Source of the DNA: DASVTR01 sp036387475
GTDB lineage: Bacteria; Acidobacteriota; Blastocatellia; Pyrinomonadales; Pyrinomonadaceae
Reading direction: 5' to 3'
DNA length: 64,000 bases
Assembly: GCA_036387475.1 (NCBI GenBank)
Contig: DASVTR010000012.1
Span: 338,823 to 402,822 of the forward strand
Of the stretch, positions 23,362 to 32,310 are shown piece by piece. The notes beneath the pieces are model-generated. The model ran no database searches, was not told the origin of the DNA, and saw nothing but the letters and a program-made list of their open reading frames with translations. The first letter of the stretch is position 1, and the number at the start of each line of letters is the position of its first letter. A program made the position numbers and the translations under genes.

Positions 23362-24444
23362 ATGAGTAAAGAGACGCTGCACAGGGACGTTGTTATCATC
23401 GGCTCAGGCCCGGCTGGTCTGACCGCCGCGATTTACGCCGCCCGCGCTGACCTCAAGCCGCTCGTCGTCGAAGGGCCGCAGCCCGGCGGGCAATTGACCA
23501 TCACGACCGACGTTGAAAACTATCCGGGCTTTGCCAAAGGTATACAGGGGCCGGAATTGATGGACGAGTTCAGAGAGCAGGCGCGGCGCTTCGGCACGGA
23601 GTTTCTGGTCACATGGATTAACACGGCTGATTTGAGCAAACGACCCTTCACGCTCGAAACCGAAGACCAGATTATCAAGGCTGAAACATTGATTATCGCT
23701 TCGGGCGCTTCGGCCAAGTGGCTCGGCATACCGGGTGAAGCGCCCGCGCCGCATGGCCTCGGCGGCTACGGTGTCTCGGCCTGTGCTACCTGCGACGGCT
23801 TTTTCTTCAAGGGCAAGCCCATAGTCGTCGTCGGCGGCGGCGACACGGCGATGGAAGAAGCGACCTTCCTGACGCGCTACGCTTCGCGTGTGACGGTCGT
23901 TCACCGCCGCGATACTCTGCGCGCCTCAAAGATTATGCAGGACAAGGCGTTCAAGAACGACAAGATTGATTTCATCTGGGATACGGCGGTCGAAGAAATC
24001 CTGGGAACGCCGGAGACGGGCGTGACCGGCGTGCGCCTCAAGAATCTCAAGACGAATGAAGAAAGCGTTTTTCCGTGCGAGGGCGTCTTCATAGCCATCG
24101 GCCACAAGCCAAACACAGACCTCTTCAAAGGACAGTTGGAGATGGACGACGTGGGCTATTTGAAGACTTCCGGGCGTTCTATGGCAACGAACATTCCGGG
24201 CGTCTTCGCCTGCGGTGATGCGCAGGACTCCTTCTATCGTCAGGCCGTCACCGCCGCCGGTACGGGTTGCATGGCCGCCATTGACGCAGAGCGCTATCTG
24301 GACAATCTGCCCGTCCCCACACCGACCGGCGAAGAAGTGACAATTGAAGGCGAACACGTCACCGCCGACCATCGAAAGATTATCATGCCGGACGGCGAAG
24401 TCATCTCCAACATACCGGAAGAGGTCGCGGCGCAGGGAGACTGA
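23362..24444 (+). CDS. trxB: Thioredoxin-disulfide reductase
   Basis: An FAD/NADPH flavoprotein with GSGPAGLTAAIYAARA at the N-terminus, the redox-active CATC at residues 141-144 (ACATCDGFFF), an NADPH-binding VGGGDTAMEEA, and the FAD-binding GVFACGDAQD near the C-terminus. It passes electrons from NADPH to thioredoxin in the cytoplasm. At 360 residues it is about 45 longer than usual. The extra tail (PTGEEVTIEGEH onward, ending in EEVAAQGD) follows the normal DAERYL end and is acidic, with no known domain. AAGGAG precedes the ATG. Confidence 0.93.
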   Translation: MSKETLHRDVVIIGSGPAGLTAAIYAARADLKPLVVEGPQPGGQLTITTDVENYPGFAKGIQGPELMDEFREQARRFGTEFLVTWINTADLSKRPFTLETEDQIIKAETLIIASGASAKWLGIPGEAPAPHGLGGYGVSACATCDGFFFKGKPIVVVGGGDTAMEEATFLTRYASRVTVVHRRDTLRASKIMQDKAFKNDKIDFIWDTAVEEILGTPETGVTGVRLKNLKTNEESVFPCEGVFIAIGHKPNTDLFKGQLEMDDVGYLKTSGRSMATNIPGVFACGDAQDSFYRQAVTAAGTGCMAAIDAERYLDNLPVPTPTGEEVTIEGEHVTADHRKIIMPDGEVISNIPEEVAAQGD

Positions 24445-24471
24445 AAACTATTGACGTGAGCGTAAAAGAAG

Positions 24472-24690
24472 ATGTCACAGAAAAACCTTAAGGAAGATGA
24501 AGCATCAGCGAACGGTGTTGATGCTGCACGCGTAACACTATTGGAACTCGCCAGGCAACAGGGCGTCAGGCCAGTGACCGACGTCACTCTGCTACGCGGT
24601 GATTTCTGGCCGAAAAGCGAAAGCATTGATGATCTAATACATACGGTGCGAGCATGGCGAGATGAATCGGAAGCGCGGAGGAATGACTGA
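24472..24690 (+). CDS. Antitoxin-like protein preceding a PIN toxin
   Basis: The 72-residue protein ends on a TGA right before the GTG of a PIN-domain toxin, the normal gene order of VapBC modules. The C-terminal half (LLRGDFWPKSESIDDLIHTVRAWR) resembles antitoxin tails that wrap a PIN toxin. The N-terminal half has no clear AbrB, RHH or Phd fold, so its DNA-binding type is open. The antitoxin assignment rests mainly on context. Confidence 0.65.
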   Translation: MSQKNLKEDEASANGVDAARVTLLELARQQGVRPVTDVTLLRGDFWPKSESIDDLIHTVRAWRDESEARRND

Positions 24691-25092
24691 GTGCTCGCAG
24701 TCATTGATACTGACGTAGTATCGTTTATCTTTAAGGGTGATACGCGCGCAGCCCTCTACCAGCCTCACCTTACCGGACAAGTGCTTGTTATCTCTCCAAT
24801 GACATGCGCGGAGCTTGAGCAATGGGCTTTAGAACGGAACTGGGGAGCGCGTCGAAGAGAATCCATGCGCGCTTACTTGCGGCAATATATTCTCGCACCT
24901 TTTGATGAGGTGATCTGCTTGCGGTGGGCAGAGGCAAGATATAGCGCGCGTAGAAATGGTCGGCCAATCGGAACGGCTGACGCATGGGTAGCAGCGGCAG
25001 CGTTGCTCTATGCCGCTCCACTCGTGACACACAACCGCGCTCATTATGCTGGCATAGACGGGTTAACGATTATTTCCGAAAGCTTGCCATAA
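24691..25092 (+). CDS. PIN-domain ribonuclease, VapC-like toxin
   Basis: The 133-residue protein has the PIN acidic residues: Asp6 in VIDTDVVSF, Glu in CAELEQW near residue 40, and Asp in GTADAWVAAAAL near residue 97, followed by LVTHNRAHY. Such toxins cut tRNA or rRNA when not bound by the partner. It uses a GTG start directly on the stop of the upstream antitoxin-like gene. It stands between trxB and an HxlR regulator with no mobile-element signs nearby. Confidence 0.85.
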   Translation: MLAVIDTDVVSFIFKGDTRAALYQPHLTGQVLVISPMTCAELEQWALERNWGARRRESMRAYLRQYILAPFDEVICLRWAEARYSARRNGRPIGTADAWVAAAALLYAAPLVTHNRAHYAGIDGLTIISESLP

Positions 25093-25121
25093 AGCCATGC
25101 TGTTGCGTGCAGCATAGTTAA

Positions 25122-25568
25122 TTACAACAATACAATCGAATCGTCGCGTTCGCGGCGCGAGCGCGCAGGCGCATGATGGGAGGCTTGCTCTTCGTCGTTG
25201 TGCGGGCAGGCGGCGCAGTAGGAGCCAATGCGCTCTTTTCTATCAGCGCAGGTGTTACAGTCGAGCGTCTCGCCGAGTTTTCTGAGGGCATCGAGAAGAG
25301 GCAGAAGCAACCGCCCGCGTTCGGTCAAGACGTATTCGACGTGCGGCGGGCTGCCGCCGAAGTCGCGGCGCTCGATCAGGGCATCCCGCTCCATGTCGCG
25401 GAGGCGTCCGACCAGCGTGCGGCTGCTGATCGGATGCAGGGCCGACAGCAATTCGGTCGTTCGCTTTGGCCCGTCAATCAGGTCGCGCGCGACCAGCATC
25501 GTCCACTTATCGCCGACTATCTGTAGCGCGCCCGTCACAGGGCAGCCGTCGCCTTCACGTCGTCGCAC
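25122..25568 (-). CDS. HxlR-family transcriptional regulator with extra cysteine cluster
   Basis: The winged-helix HxlR domain covers residues about 8-100, with the conserved Cys9 near the start, GDKWTMLVARDL, and a recognition helix (SRTLVGRLRDMERD). Beyond it, residues 104-121 carry two CxxC pairs (Cys104/107 and Cys118/121), which may bind zinc or an iron-sulfur cluster or act as a redox switch. Typical HxlR proteins sense redox or electrophiles through one or a few Cys. The tail after that is His/Arg-rich. The neighbouring trxB might be related by redox control, but that is guesswork. Confidence 0.82.
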   Translation of the reverse strand: MRRREGDGCPVTGALQIVGDKWTMLVARDLIDGPKRTTELLSALHPISSRTLVGRLRDMERDALIERRDFGGSPPHVEYVLTERGRLLLPLLDALRKLGETLDCNTCADRKERIGSYCAACPHNDEEQASHHAPARSRRERDDSIVLL

Positions 25569-25587
25569 GCTCGCCTCCTCTCTTGTT

Positions 25588-25672
25588 CAGGAGTCCGGAG
25601 TCAAAAAGTCTTGAGTCCGTGTGAGAAATCTCGACTCCAGATTCCTGACTTCAGACTCTCGGACTTTGCGAT
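25588..25672. repeat. Imperfect inverted repeat of GGAGTC words
   Basis: CAGGAGTCCGGAGTC on the left and GACTTCAGACTCTCGGACTT on the right pair imperfectly. It lies between the HxlR gene and the divergent histidine kinase gene, not after a stop codon, and so differs in placement from most others in this window. The rest of the 25569-25885 gap holds no recognisable gene. Confidence 0.45.
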
Positions 25673-25885
25673 TGCCAAGCTTAACACAAAGACTGACTGT
25701 TGCGGCTATCAGGGAAACTATTTTAAGATGCTCTGCGGCAAAGAGGTGATGAGCCTCAAAAGAGCCTCTTGCACCCAACAGTCTTTCGTCTTCATAGCGG
25801 GGTAGTTCCTTGCCTGTCCCTGCTCTTTGCGCTCCAAGCCGAGAGTGTCTCCGACGAGGTGGCCGAGACGGAAACAGGTTCACAG

Positions 25886-28231
25886 ATGAATGAGCAGGGC
25901 GCACGTCAGAATTGGGCGACGCGCGAGACGCAACAGCTATCGCGCGTCGCGGCTCTCGCACGCGAGTTGAATGGGGCGCAGACGCCCGAAGCGGCCATTG
26001 CCAGCGTTCTGCGTGAATTGGCAGAACTAATCCCGACCGAGATGCTCTGCTTCACCTCCGGCGCCGGAGACGACCGGCAAGTTCTGCGCGCACGCATCAA
26101 GCAGAGGGGTCAAGTTGAAAACATCAACGACGGCGAGCTATTGCGCGTCCGTCATACGATGCTGGCTCGCGCTCTTGAGGCGGGTGCGACCATTTACTTT
26201 AACGATGTCTCAAACGAACTCATCAGCGGCGCTCTCGTCATGCCGCTCGTTTGCGCGGCAGCCGCGTCCGTCCTCTGCGCACCGTTAGCAATGGGCGCGG
26301 GCGCAAGCGGTCTGCTCATCGCCAGTACGACCCACCCCGCTGCATACACGGAGACGGACGCCGATACTGCCAGCGCTGTTGCAGAACTTCTCTCGGCAAC
26401 GCTCAGGCGTCTTGAACTCGCAGAACGCATGACGGGCGCAGACGAACGCGAGCAAGCGCGACTGCGCGAGACGGCGCTCGTTGACCGTCTCTACTCGACC
26501 ACCGGCGCATCCTTCGACCTCGACCGCATTATTCAACAGGTAATTGACGTGGTGGCGCGCGCCCTGCCCGCCAGTTTCGTGACACTGCGAATGGCGACCG
26601 ATGGACGCCCCGAAACCATCTTGCGAGCATGGACGCCGGGCGACGACCGGCCTCCGCTGGAATTAAACGTGCCGCCCTCGAAGGCTGAGCAGACAGTCTT
26701 TGCGGAGCAGTCGCCGATGTTCATTGAAGACGCAAGGGCCGGACGCGCCGTAGAGCAGGAGCTTCGCCCGCTGGTCGAACGCCTTGGCGCTTTTTCTATT
26801 TACCTGTCGCCGATTATTTACGGCGGACGTGTGCTCGCCATGATTGGCTTGGTCGAATCGGATGCGCCTCGCCGCTGGATGCCTGCCGAGCAGCAGCTTC
26901 TCTCGCGCGTTGCGGAAACGGTCGCGCCGCTGATTCTCAACGCGCAACTTCACGCGCGTCTGCGTTCCTACATCGAAGACTTGCTGACGCTGCTCCGTCT
27001 GGCGAGCGACGTGACGAGCCATGTTGACCTTGAGCGTCTCCTGCGCGCCGTGCTCGATTCATGGTCGAAGATTTCCGAGACCGGCGCTGCCGCTATCCTG
27101 CGCTGGGATGAGGAAGCGAAGTTGCTTAGGCTGGCGGCCTCAAAATATCTGCCGACCGGACTTCTCGAACGCTACACACAGGGCGTTGGGCCATCTGATC
27201 CTGTCTGCGGGCTGGCGGCGACCGAGCGCGTTGCAGTCGTAGCGGATTTGGCCGGTGAGGCGCGCTTTGCCGGACTCTACGCCGCCGTGCGCTGGTCTGG
27301 GCTGCGCGGCGTGTGGGCCACGCCCATCATCGGCACGGCACGGCAACTGCTCGGAGTGGTCGTCACCTTTTCGCGCGTTCCGGCAGAGACGAGCGCAGAC
27401 GAGCAGCGGCTCGCAGACCTCTTCACGCGCCCCATCGCCATCGCCTTTCAGTGTCTCGCTGCGAGCCAGCAGAGGCATTCTCAAACAAGGCACATCACGG
27501 AACTGGAAGACAATTTGCGCCAGTCCGAGCGACATAAGACAGAGTTTATGTCCATCATCTCGCACGAACTGCGTACGCCCTTGAACGCTATCATCGGTTA
27601 TGCGCAAATGTTAATCGAAGGCTTTTCGGGCGAGTTGAACGAGCAACAGCGCGCGGACGTGCAAACCATTGCCGACTCTGCGGAGCAGCTTTTACGAATG
27701 GTCGAAGAGACGCTTGACCTCGCGCGCATTGACGCGCAGCGCTTCCCCGTCTACATGGACAGCGTCGCTTTCGACGAAGTGATTCGCCGCGCCGTCGCAG
27801 ATGTCCGCTCGACTGCCGAGATGAAGGGGCTGACAATTAAAATTGAGGTTGCGGAGGACGCTCCCGTCGTGCGTACAGACCCGGAGCGAGTGCGGCAAAT
27901 TCTCATCAACCTGCTCTCCAATGCCGTCAAATTTACGGAAGCAGGCTTTATACAGATTAGCGTCGAGCGCGTCGAGGGAGGCAGCGTGCAGGTCAGCGTG
28001 GCCGATACAGGCATCGGCTTTGATGTCGCATCCTTCCCACACATCTTCGACGAGTTTCGACAGGCAGACGCTTCGACGACGCGCACACACGGAGGTTCAG
28101 GTCTGGGCCTTGCCATCTCTAAGCGGCTCGTCGGGCGGCTCGGCGGTCAAATCGGCGTTACGTCCACCCCCGGCGAAGGCTCTACCTTCTGGTTTCGCCT
28201 GCCGCCGGAAATCCCCGGAGCAGATGTTTGA
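25886..28231 (+). CDS. GAF-domain sensor histidine kinase
   Basis: About 781 residues from the preferred ATG; the frame is open further upstream to a TTG at 25769. No membrane helices are seen, so it is a soluble sensor. Three GAF domains occupy roughly residues 20-170, 200-360 and 370-520. Then come HisKA with the phospho-acceptor His560 (SIISHELRTPLN) and HATPase_c with N box (LINLLSNAVKF), G1 (VADTGIGFD) and G2 (GGSGLGLAISKRL). It should autophosphorylate in response to an unknown small ligand and pass phosphate to the response regulator encoded 90 bases downstream. Between the two genes is a hairpin repeat beginning at this gene's stop codon. Confidence 0.88.
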   Translation: MNEQGARQNWATRETQQLSRVAALARELNGAQTPEAAIASVLRELAELIPTEMLCFTSGAGDDRQVLRARIKQRGQVENINDGELLRVRHTMLARALEAGATIYFNDVSNELISGALVMPLVCAAAASVLCAPLAMGAGASGLLIASTTHPAAYTETDADTASAVAELLSATLRRLELAERMTGADEREQARLRETALVDRLYSTTGASFDLDRIIQQVIDVVARALPASFVTLRMATDGRPETILRAWTPGDDRPPLELNVPPSKAEQTVFAEQSPMFIEDARAGRAVEQELRPLVERLGAFSIYLSPIIYGGRVLAMIGLVESDAPRRWMPAEQQLLSRVAETVAPLILNAQLHARLRSYIEDLLTLLRLASDVTSHVDLERLLRAVLDSWSKISETGAAAILRWDEEAKLLRLAASKYLPTGLLERYTQGVGPSDPVCGLAATERVAVVADLAGEARFAGLYAAVRWSGLRGVWATPIIGTARQLLGVVVTFSRVPAETSADEQRLADLFTRPIAIAFQCLAASQQRHSQTRHITELEDNLRQSERHKTEFMSIISHELRTPLNAIIGYAQMLIEGFSGELNEQQRADVQTIADSAEQLLRMVEETLDLARIDAQRFPVYMDSVAFDEVIRRAVADVRSTAEMKGLTIKIEVAEDAPVVRTDPERVRQILINLLSNAVKFTEAGFIQISVERVEGGSVQVSVADTGIGFDVASFPHIFDEFRQADASTTRTHGGSGLGLAISKRLVGRLGGQIGVTSTPGEGSTFWFRLPPEIPGADV

Positions 28232-28311
28232 AACGATGAACGCGGAACGCGGAACGATGAATGAAAGACAAGCTGCTTTACAGTTCCTCGTTCCGCGTTC
28301 ATCGTTCATAC
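28229..28311. repeat. Inverted repeat of ACGATGAACG words after the kinase gene
   Basis: The left arm (ACGATGAACGCGGAACGCGG and onward, 28233-28259) pairs with the right arm (GTTCCGCGTTCATCGTTCAT, 28290-28309). The element starts on the TGA of the histidine kinase gene. Three further elements of the same word class lie at 39433, 53047 and 59889. Confidence 0.65.
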
Positions 28312-28320
28312 TTTTAATGT

Positions 28321-29289
28321 ATGTTCGATCAAGCTAAAGAGAAACCGCCTGTCATTCTCGTGGCCGACGATGAGCCGATTAATCGTTCGTTGATTAAGCG
28401 CCGTCTTGAGCGTGAGGGTTATCGTGTCTTCACCGCCGAGAACGGTCGAGAGGCGGTCGAGATAACCAGAGAGACGCTGCCAGACCTTGTGATTCTAGAT
28501 GTGATGATGCCGGAGATGGACGGCCTTGAAGCCTGCCGTCTGATTAAGGAAGACGAGACGACGCATGACCTGCCCGTCATCTTTCTTTCAGCGCGCGACG
28601 AGACGGAGATGAAGGTTAGCGGCCTGACGCTCGGCGCAAACGATTACATCAGCAAGCCCTTCAAGGCAGAGGAACTGCTGGCGCGCGTCTCGGTCGCTAT
28701 TCGCTTGAAGCGCGAGCGCGATCAACTGCGCGCGAGCGCCGAAGAAGCCAGAGCGAGCGCCGAGATAGCGCACGAGCAGGCTATGACAGATGCCTTAACG
28801 GGATTGCTCAACCGCTATGGCCTGCAGCGTGCGCTCCAACGCGAGCAATCGGAAGCGCGCCGCTATCATCGCCCGCTCTCGTGTCTGCTCATTGACCTGG
28901 ACAATTTCAAGACCATCAACGACACCTACGGCCACGCCGCAGGCGACATCGCGCTGCAACAGATCGCAGATATTTTGACGAAAGCGGTGCGCGGCTCGGA
29001 CATGGTCTTTCGTCACGGCGGCGAAGAGTTCCTTGTGCTGTTGCCGGAAACAAACTTGGAAGGCGCGGCGGCGCTCGCGGAAAAGATACGCCTCGCGGCT
29101 GAAGCGCAACTCTTCGGCAGCGGCCACATCTTTCCCCTGACCTTGAGCGCGGGCGTCGCCAGCCTCTCCGAACCTGAATCCGGCCACGACATGATCGCGC
29201 GCGCAGACATGGCCCTCTACAACGCCAAGGCGCTTGGCCGCAATCGCGTCGAAAAGGCCGACAATTATCCGGCAAAGGAACGTCGTTAA
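28321..29289 (+). CDS. Response regulator with GGDEF diguanylate cyclase output
   Basis: Receiver domain residues 10-130, with the acidic pocket ADDEP, phospho-acceptor Asp60 (VILDVMMPEMDG) and the SKPF lysine. A short coiled-coil helix (SAEEARASAEIAHEQ) leads to a GGDEF domain with GGEEF at 233-237 and an intact product-inhibition I-site RGSD at 224-227. Both features say it is an active, feedback-controlled cyclase making c-di-GMP in the cytoplasm, as in PleD/WspR-type proteins. It is almost certainly the partner of the histidine kinase just upstream. A PilZ protein in this window could be a receiver of its product. The GNAT gene starts nine bases after its stop codon. Confidence 0.92.
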   Translation: MFDQAKEKPPVILVADDEPINRSLIKRRLEREGYRVFTAENGREAVEITRETLPDLVILDVMMPEMDGLEACRLIKEDETTHDLPVIFLSARDETEMKVSGLTLGANDYISKPFKAEELLARVSVAIRLKRERDQLRASAEEARASAEIAHEQAMTDALTGLLNRYGLQRALQREQSEARRYHRPLSCLLIDLDNFKTINDTYGHAAGDIALQQIADILTKAVRGSDMVFRHGGEEFLVLLPETNLEGAAALAEKIRLAAEAQLFGSGHIFPLTLSAGVASLSEPESGHDMIARADMALYNAKALGRNRVEKADNYPAKERR

Positions 29290-29297
29290 TAAAAATC

Positions 29298-29795
29298 ATG
29301 AAGACTCTTACGCCCATCGCAGATTTCAGAATTGAACAGGCGAGCGCAGAACACGCGCCGCTCGTTCTCTCCTTCATCAAAGAATTGGCAGAGTATGAAC
29401 GCCTCTCTCACGCAGTAGTGGCGACCGAAGACTTGCTTAGAGAGTCACTGTTCGGCGAGGATGCGGCGGCTGAAGTCGTTATCGGTTACTACAAGGATGC
29501 GCCCGTCAGCTTCGCCCTCTTCTTTCATAACTTCTCGACCTTTCTCGGTCGTCGCGGATTGTATCTGGAAGATTTGTACGTCAAACCGGAAATGAGAGGC
29601 CGTGGCATAGGCCGCGCGATGCTCGTTCATCTGGCTCAACTGGCGAAGCAGCGCGGGTGTGGTCGCTTTGAATGGGCCGTGCTGGATTGGAATGAGCCTG
29701 CCATCAAGTTCTATAAAAACCTCGGCGCTCTGGCGCTTGACGAATGGACTACCTTTCGCCTGACGGGAGAGTCGCTTGATCGTCTGGCAGACTGA
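29298..29795 (+). CDS. GNAT-family N-acetyltransferase
   Basis: The 165-residue product has the acetyl-CoA loop motif A (MRGRGIGRAMLVHLAQLA) and motif B (FEWAVLDWNEPAIKFYKNLGA). The layout resembles diamine/thialysine-type acetyltransferases (LYLEDLYVKPEMRGRGIG), so a small amine may be its substrate. It starts nine bases after the diguanylate cyclase gene and is probably co-transcribed. There is no sign of fusion or damage. Confidence 0.88.
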   Translation: MKTLTPIADFRIEQASAEHAPLVLSFIKELAEYERLSHAVVATEDLLRESLFGEDAAAEVVIGYYKDAPVSFALFFHNFSTFLGRRGLYLEDLYVKPEMRGRGIGRAMLVHLAQLAKQRGCGRFEWAVLDWNEPAIKFYKNLGALALDEWTTFRLTGESLDRLAD

Positions 29796-30114
29796 TGTGT
29801 CAATCTGTAGACAGTTGCGAAGCCCACTGTCCTCAACAGTAGACACCTGATTGTCCAAGGGCACAGGCCGTAACGACAATTCCTTCTTTAAGTCTGAACA
29901 AAACGCCCGGCACGTCTCTCCAGGCATAGCTGGTATGGCTATTGCTTTAAATCCTTCAGCATTGAGTTTACCCTCGCAGCCGAAAGCCTTCGCTTAAACG
30001 CGCACGGAGGCGCAAGCATCCGTCGCTTTTTGAAATTCAAAAGTCTCCGATAGATTCGGTGAAACAGTGAAAGCTTAACCTCATTTTACTACCTCAACGA
30101 AAGGACTTGCCGCC
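29796..30114 (+). promoter_or_regulatory. 319-base gap with a possible sigma54 -24/-12 element
   Basis: At 29932-29946 TGG, ten bases, then GC in TTGC matches the GG-N10-GC pattern of sigma54 promoters, about 170 bases upstream of the Tat-exported protein gene and in its direction. The six bases after TGG fit only partly, so this is tentative. The rest of the gap shows no gene. Confidence 0.35.
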
Positions 30115-31041
30115 ATGAGAGAGACCAGAGAGACAATAGAGACAATCAAGTGCAACCTTGAGCGTAGAAGCTTCCTGAGAGAAATTTGTGCTGCCGCCGC
30201 AGCCGCTGGCATCTTCGGCATCGGACTCAGGGCAGACGCCTTAACGAGTTCTGTGCTTGCTGATGGCCCCGGCACTCATAACATGCTGGTCATCGGAGAA
30301 AGGGCCGCTTACCTTTCTCATCTGCCAATGTTCAATAAGCTGAACCAGGCGAAGACGAGTTATCTCACGCTACATCGCTATCAGGTGTTGCTGGAAGCCA
30401 CATTCAACGGCGGCAGCAAAGACCTGAGCAGCATCTACACGGAAGATCGTGTGAAAAATCAGGCCGTCAAAATGTATACGCTGCAACCTGAAGAATTCGT
30501 TCTTCCGCGATTGATTAAGAGCGCTGCCGCTCGCTCGCCCCTCAGTTCGTTTAAGGGAACGGTCTTTCGTGGTCATCTCGAAAGAGGCGGGCAGCCAATC
30601 AATCAGCTTGAAGACATCACCGTCAATATCAAGAGGGTCATTCATTTCAGACAATTCGACCCCAAAGCGAAAAAGCCTTCGCTGCTTGAATACCTCCTCT
30701 TCGGCCAGCCCGAAGAGCTTTTCCTGACACACTTCATCAGCAAGCCGCCGGACTTTGACCAAACCCTGTCTGTGAAAATCGCCGGTCATGATTTTACGGA
30801 AGCGGAATTGAGCCAGGGCGTGCGCGTCAACATCGCGGGCAGACCTGACACGGCACAGGAACGAATAAAAGAGGAACAAGAAGTAGAAGGCGAAGCGCTG
30901 CTCGGCGAGGCGCGCTCGCAGAAACCCTTGAAGCTGCAAATTACAGCCGGGAGAGAATTTTATTTTGAAGAGGGAGAACTGCTCCTGCCGCCCACGTTTG
31001 ATCCGACAGGCGAAGAAAAATCATCCGGCTTCGATTCGTAG
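30115..31041 (+). CDS. Tat-exported protein of unknown function
   Basis: The 308-residue product has a twin-arginine signal: ERRSFLREI at residues 16-24, then an Ala-rich hydrophobic core, cleavage probably near residues 40-48. Tat export implies folding or cofactor loading before export. The rest has several predicted strands and a recurring FKGTVFRGHLERGG-type segment, with long charged helical parts near the C-terminus (RIKEEQEVEGEALL). No cofactor motif is visible. Family unrecognised. It is transcribed alone, with an open region upstream. AAAGGA stands about ten bases before the ATG. Confidence 0.7.
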   Translation: MRETRETIETIKCNLERRSFLREICAAAAAAGIFGIGLRADALTSSVLADGPGTHNMLVIGERAAYLSHLPMFNKLNQAKTSYLTLHRYQVLLEATFNGGSKDLSSIYTEDRVKNQAVKMYTLQPEEFVLPRLIKSAAARSPLSSFKGTVFRGHLERGGQPINQLEDITVNIKRVIHFRQFDPKAKKPSLLEYLLFGQPEELFLTHFISKPPDFDQTLSVKIAGHDFTEAELSQGVRVNIAGRPDTAQERIKEEQEVEGEALLGEARSQKPLKLQITAGREFYFEEGELLLPPTFDPTGEEKSSGFDS

Positions 31042-31090
31042 CTGAACGAGCACAGCGCTCTTCATCAAGAATCAAAGGCGCGCTCTCGCT

Positions 31091-32206
31091 CTACGAATCA
31101 GCAATCGCCGCGAGATAAATCTGCTCTGTCTCCGCGACCATGCGTTCGAGGCTGAAGCGTTCAAGCACAGCCGCAAGGGCCAGACTGCTCAAACGATTTC
31201 TCTCCTCAGTATTCGACAGCAACTCGACGACGCTGGCCGCCAATTCTTCTACATCGCCGATAGAGACGAGCTTCCCGGTCACATCATCTTCGATAATCGA
31301 GCGTGCGCCTTCGGTCGCGGTGGCGACAACAGCGACGCCGCTCGCCATCGCTTCGACCATCGCCAGTCCGAAAGATTCAGTGCGTGATGCTGAAACGAAA
31401 ACGTCAAGCGCCTTGACGAGCGGCGAGACATCATCAATCCAGCCCAACAGATGCACGTGCCCGCTTAAGTTCAATTCAATAATGAGACGCTCAAGCGCTG
31501 CGCTCTGCTCACCGCTCTGCGAAGAATCTGCGCCCGCGATGATGAATTCCGCTTCCTCAAACTGCGCTGCGATGATGGCGGCGGCGCGCAGGAATTCTTC
31601 CTGGCCTTTCAAACGGTTAATCTCGCCGAGTGTCCCGACGAGCAATCGTCGCTCGTCTATCTGCAATCTATGACACACGCTCGCGCGGGCTGCATCGCGT
31701 CTCATCGCATCAAACTTTTCCAGATCAATGCCGTTCGGGACGACGCTGATTTTTCGCGAGGGAAAGATTTTCTGTTTGTTGAGGGAGCGCGCGACCGGCT
31801 CGGAGACGGCGATGACGCGTGCAGCATGAGAAAGCGTCAGAGCGTGAATCTTCTTTAAGGGAAACAGAACGTGGCGCGTGATAATCAGTCGCGCGTTGCG
31901 GTAGCGCCTGGTCGCCAGCGCCGCCAGCGGATAATCTCGCGCCATGTGCGCGTGAACAATCTCTATGCGCCGCTCGCGCAGGATGCGCGTTAGCTCCATC
32001 GCGCTTCGGATGTCGAGCGCATTGCGCAGCGGAAGCCGGATGAGGTTTTGTGCAGGAAGCGCGGCGAGTTGTTCGGAAAGCAGCGAGCCTGGGCGCAACG
32101 CGACGTGAACGTCATGACCGCGCCCGGCCAACGCCAGCGCCAGATCAACCAGATGCCTCTCGCCGCCGCCGAGCGCACGCGCCGAGCTAATGTGCAGGAT
32201 TCTCAA
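31091..32206 (-). CDS. Glycosyltransferase family 4
   Basis: This GT-B fold enzyme has RILHISSARALGGGERH, a glycine-rich N-terminal loop. It also has IISVVPNGID-like text (KISVVPNGIDLEKF), the donor-binding GEINRLKGQEEFL region, and SRTESFGLAMVEAMASGVAVVAT, the E-x7-E motif of family 4. It probably adds a sugar to a lipid-linked or surface glycan at the inner face of the membrane. The TTG start at 32206 (MRILHIS) is preferred. A TTG at 32239 would extend the protein into the adjacent repeat. The HAD phosphatase gene lies upstream on the same strand. Confidence 0.85.
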   Translation of the reverse strand: MRILHISSARALGGGERHLVDLALALAGRGHDVHVALRPGSLLSEQLAALPAQNLIRLPLRNALDIRSAMELTRILRERRIEIVHAHMARDYPLAALATRRYRNARLIITRHVLFPLKKIHALTLSHAARVIAVSEPVARSLNKQKIFPSRKISVVPNGIDLEKFDAMRRDAARASVCHRLQIDERRLLVGTLGEINRLKGQEEFLRAAAIIAAQFEEAEFIIAGADSSQSGEQSAALERLIIELNLSGHVHLLGWIDDVSPLVKALDVFVSASRTESFGLAMVEAMASGVAVVATATEGARSIIEDDVTGKLVSIGDVEELAASVVELLSNTEERNRLSSLALAAVLERFSLERMVAETEQIYLAAIADS

Positions 32207-32213
32207 AGAAGTA

Positions 32214-32310
32214 AAGACAGTCGAAAGTCGAAAGTCCAATATCCAAAGTTAAGGCATCACGTTTCGACATTGAACATCGGACTTTTGAACTTTCGACATT
32301 GAATAGTTCA
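32214..32310. repeat. Inverted repeat of GTCGAAAGTC words
   Basis: The left arm has CAGTCGAAAGTCGAAAGTCC. The right arm has CGGACTTTTGAACTTTCGAC, with mismatches. The left arm ends eight bases from the preferred glycosyltransferase start, and the right arm covers the stop codon of the HAD phosphatase gene (32308-32310). Confidence 0.55.
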
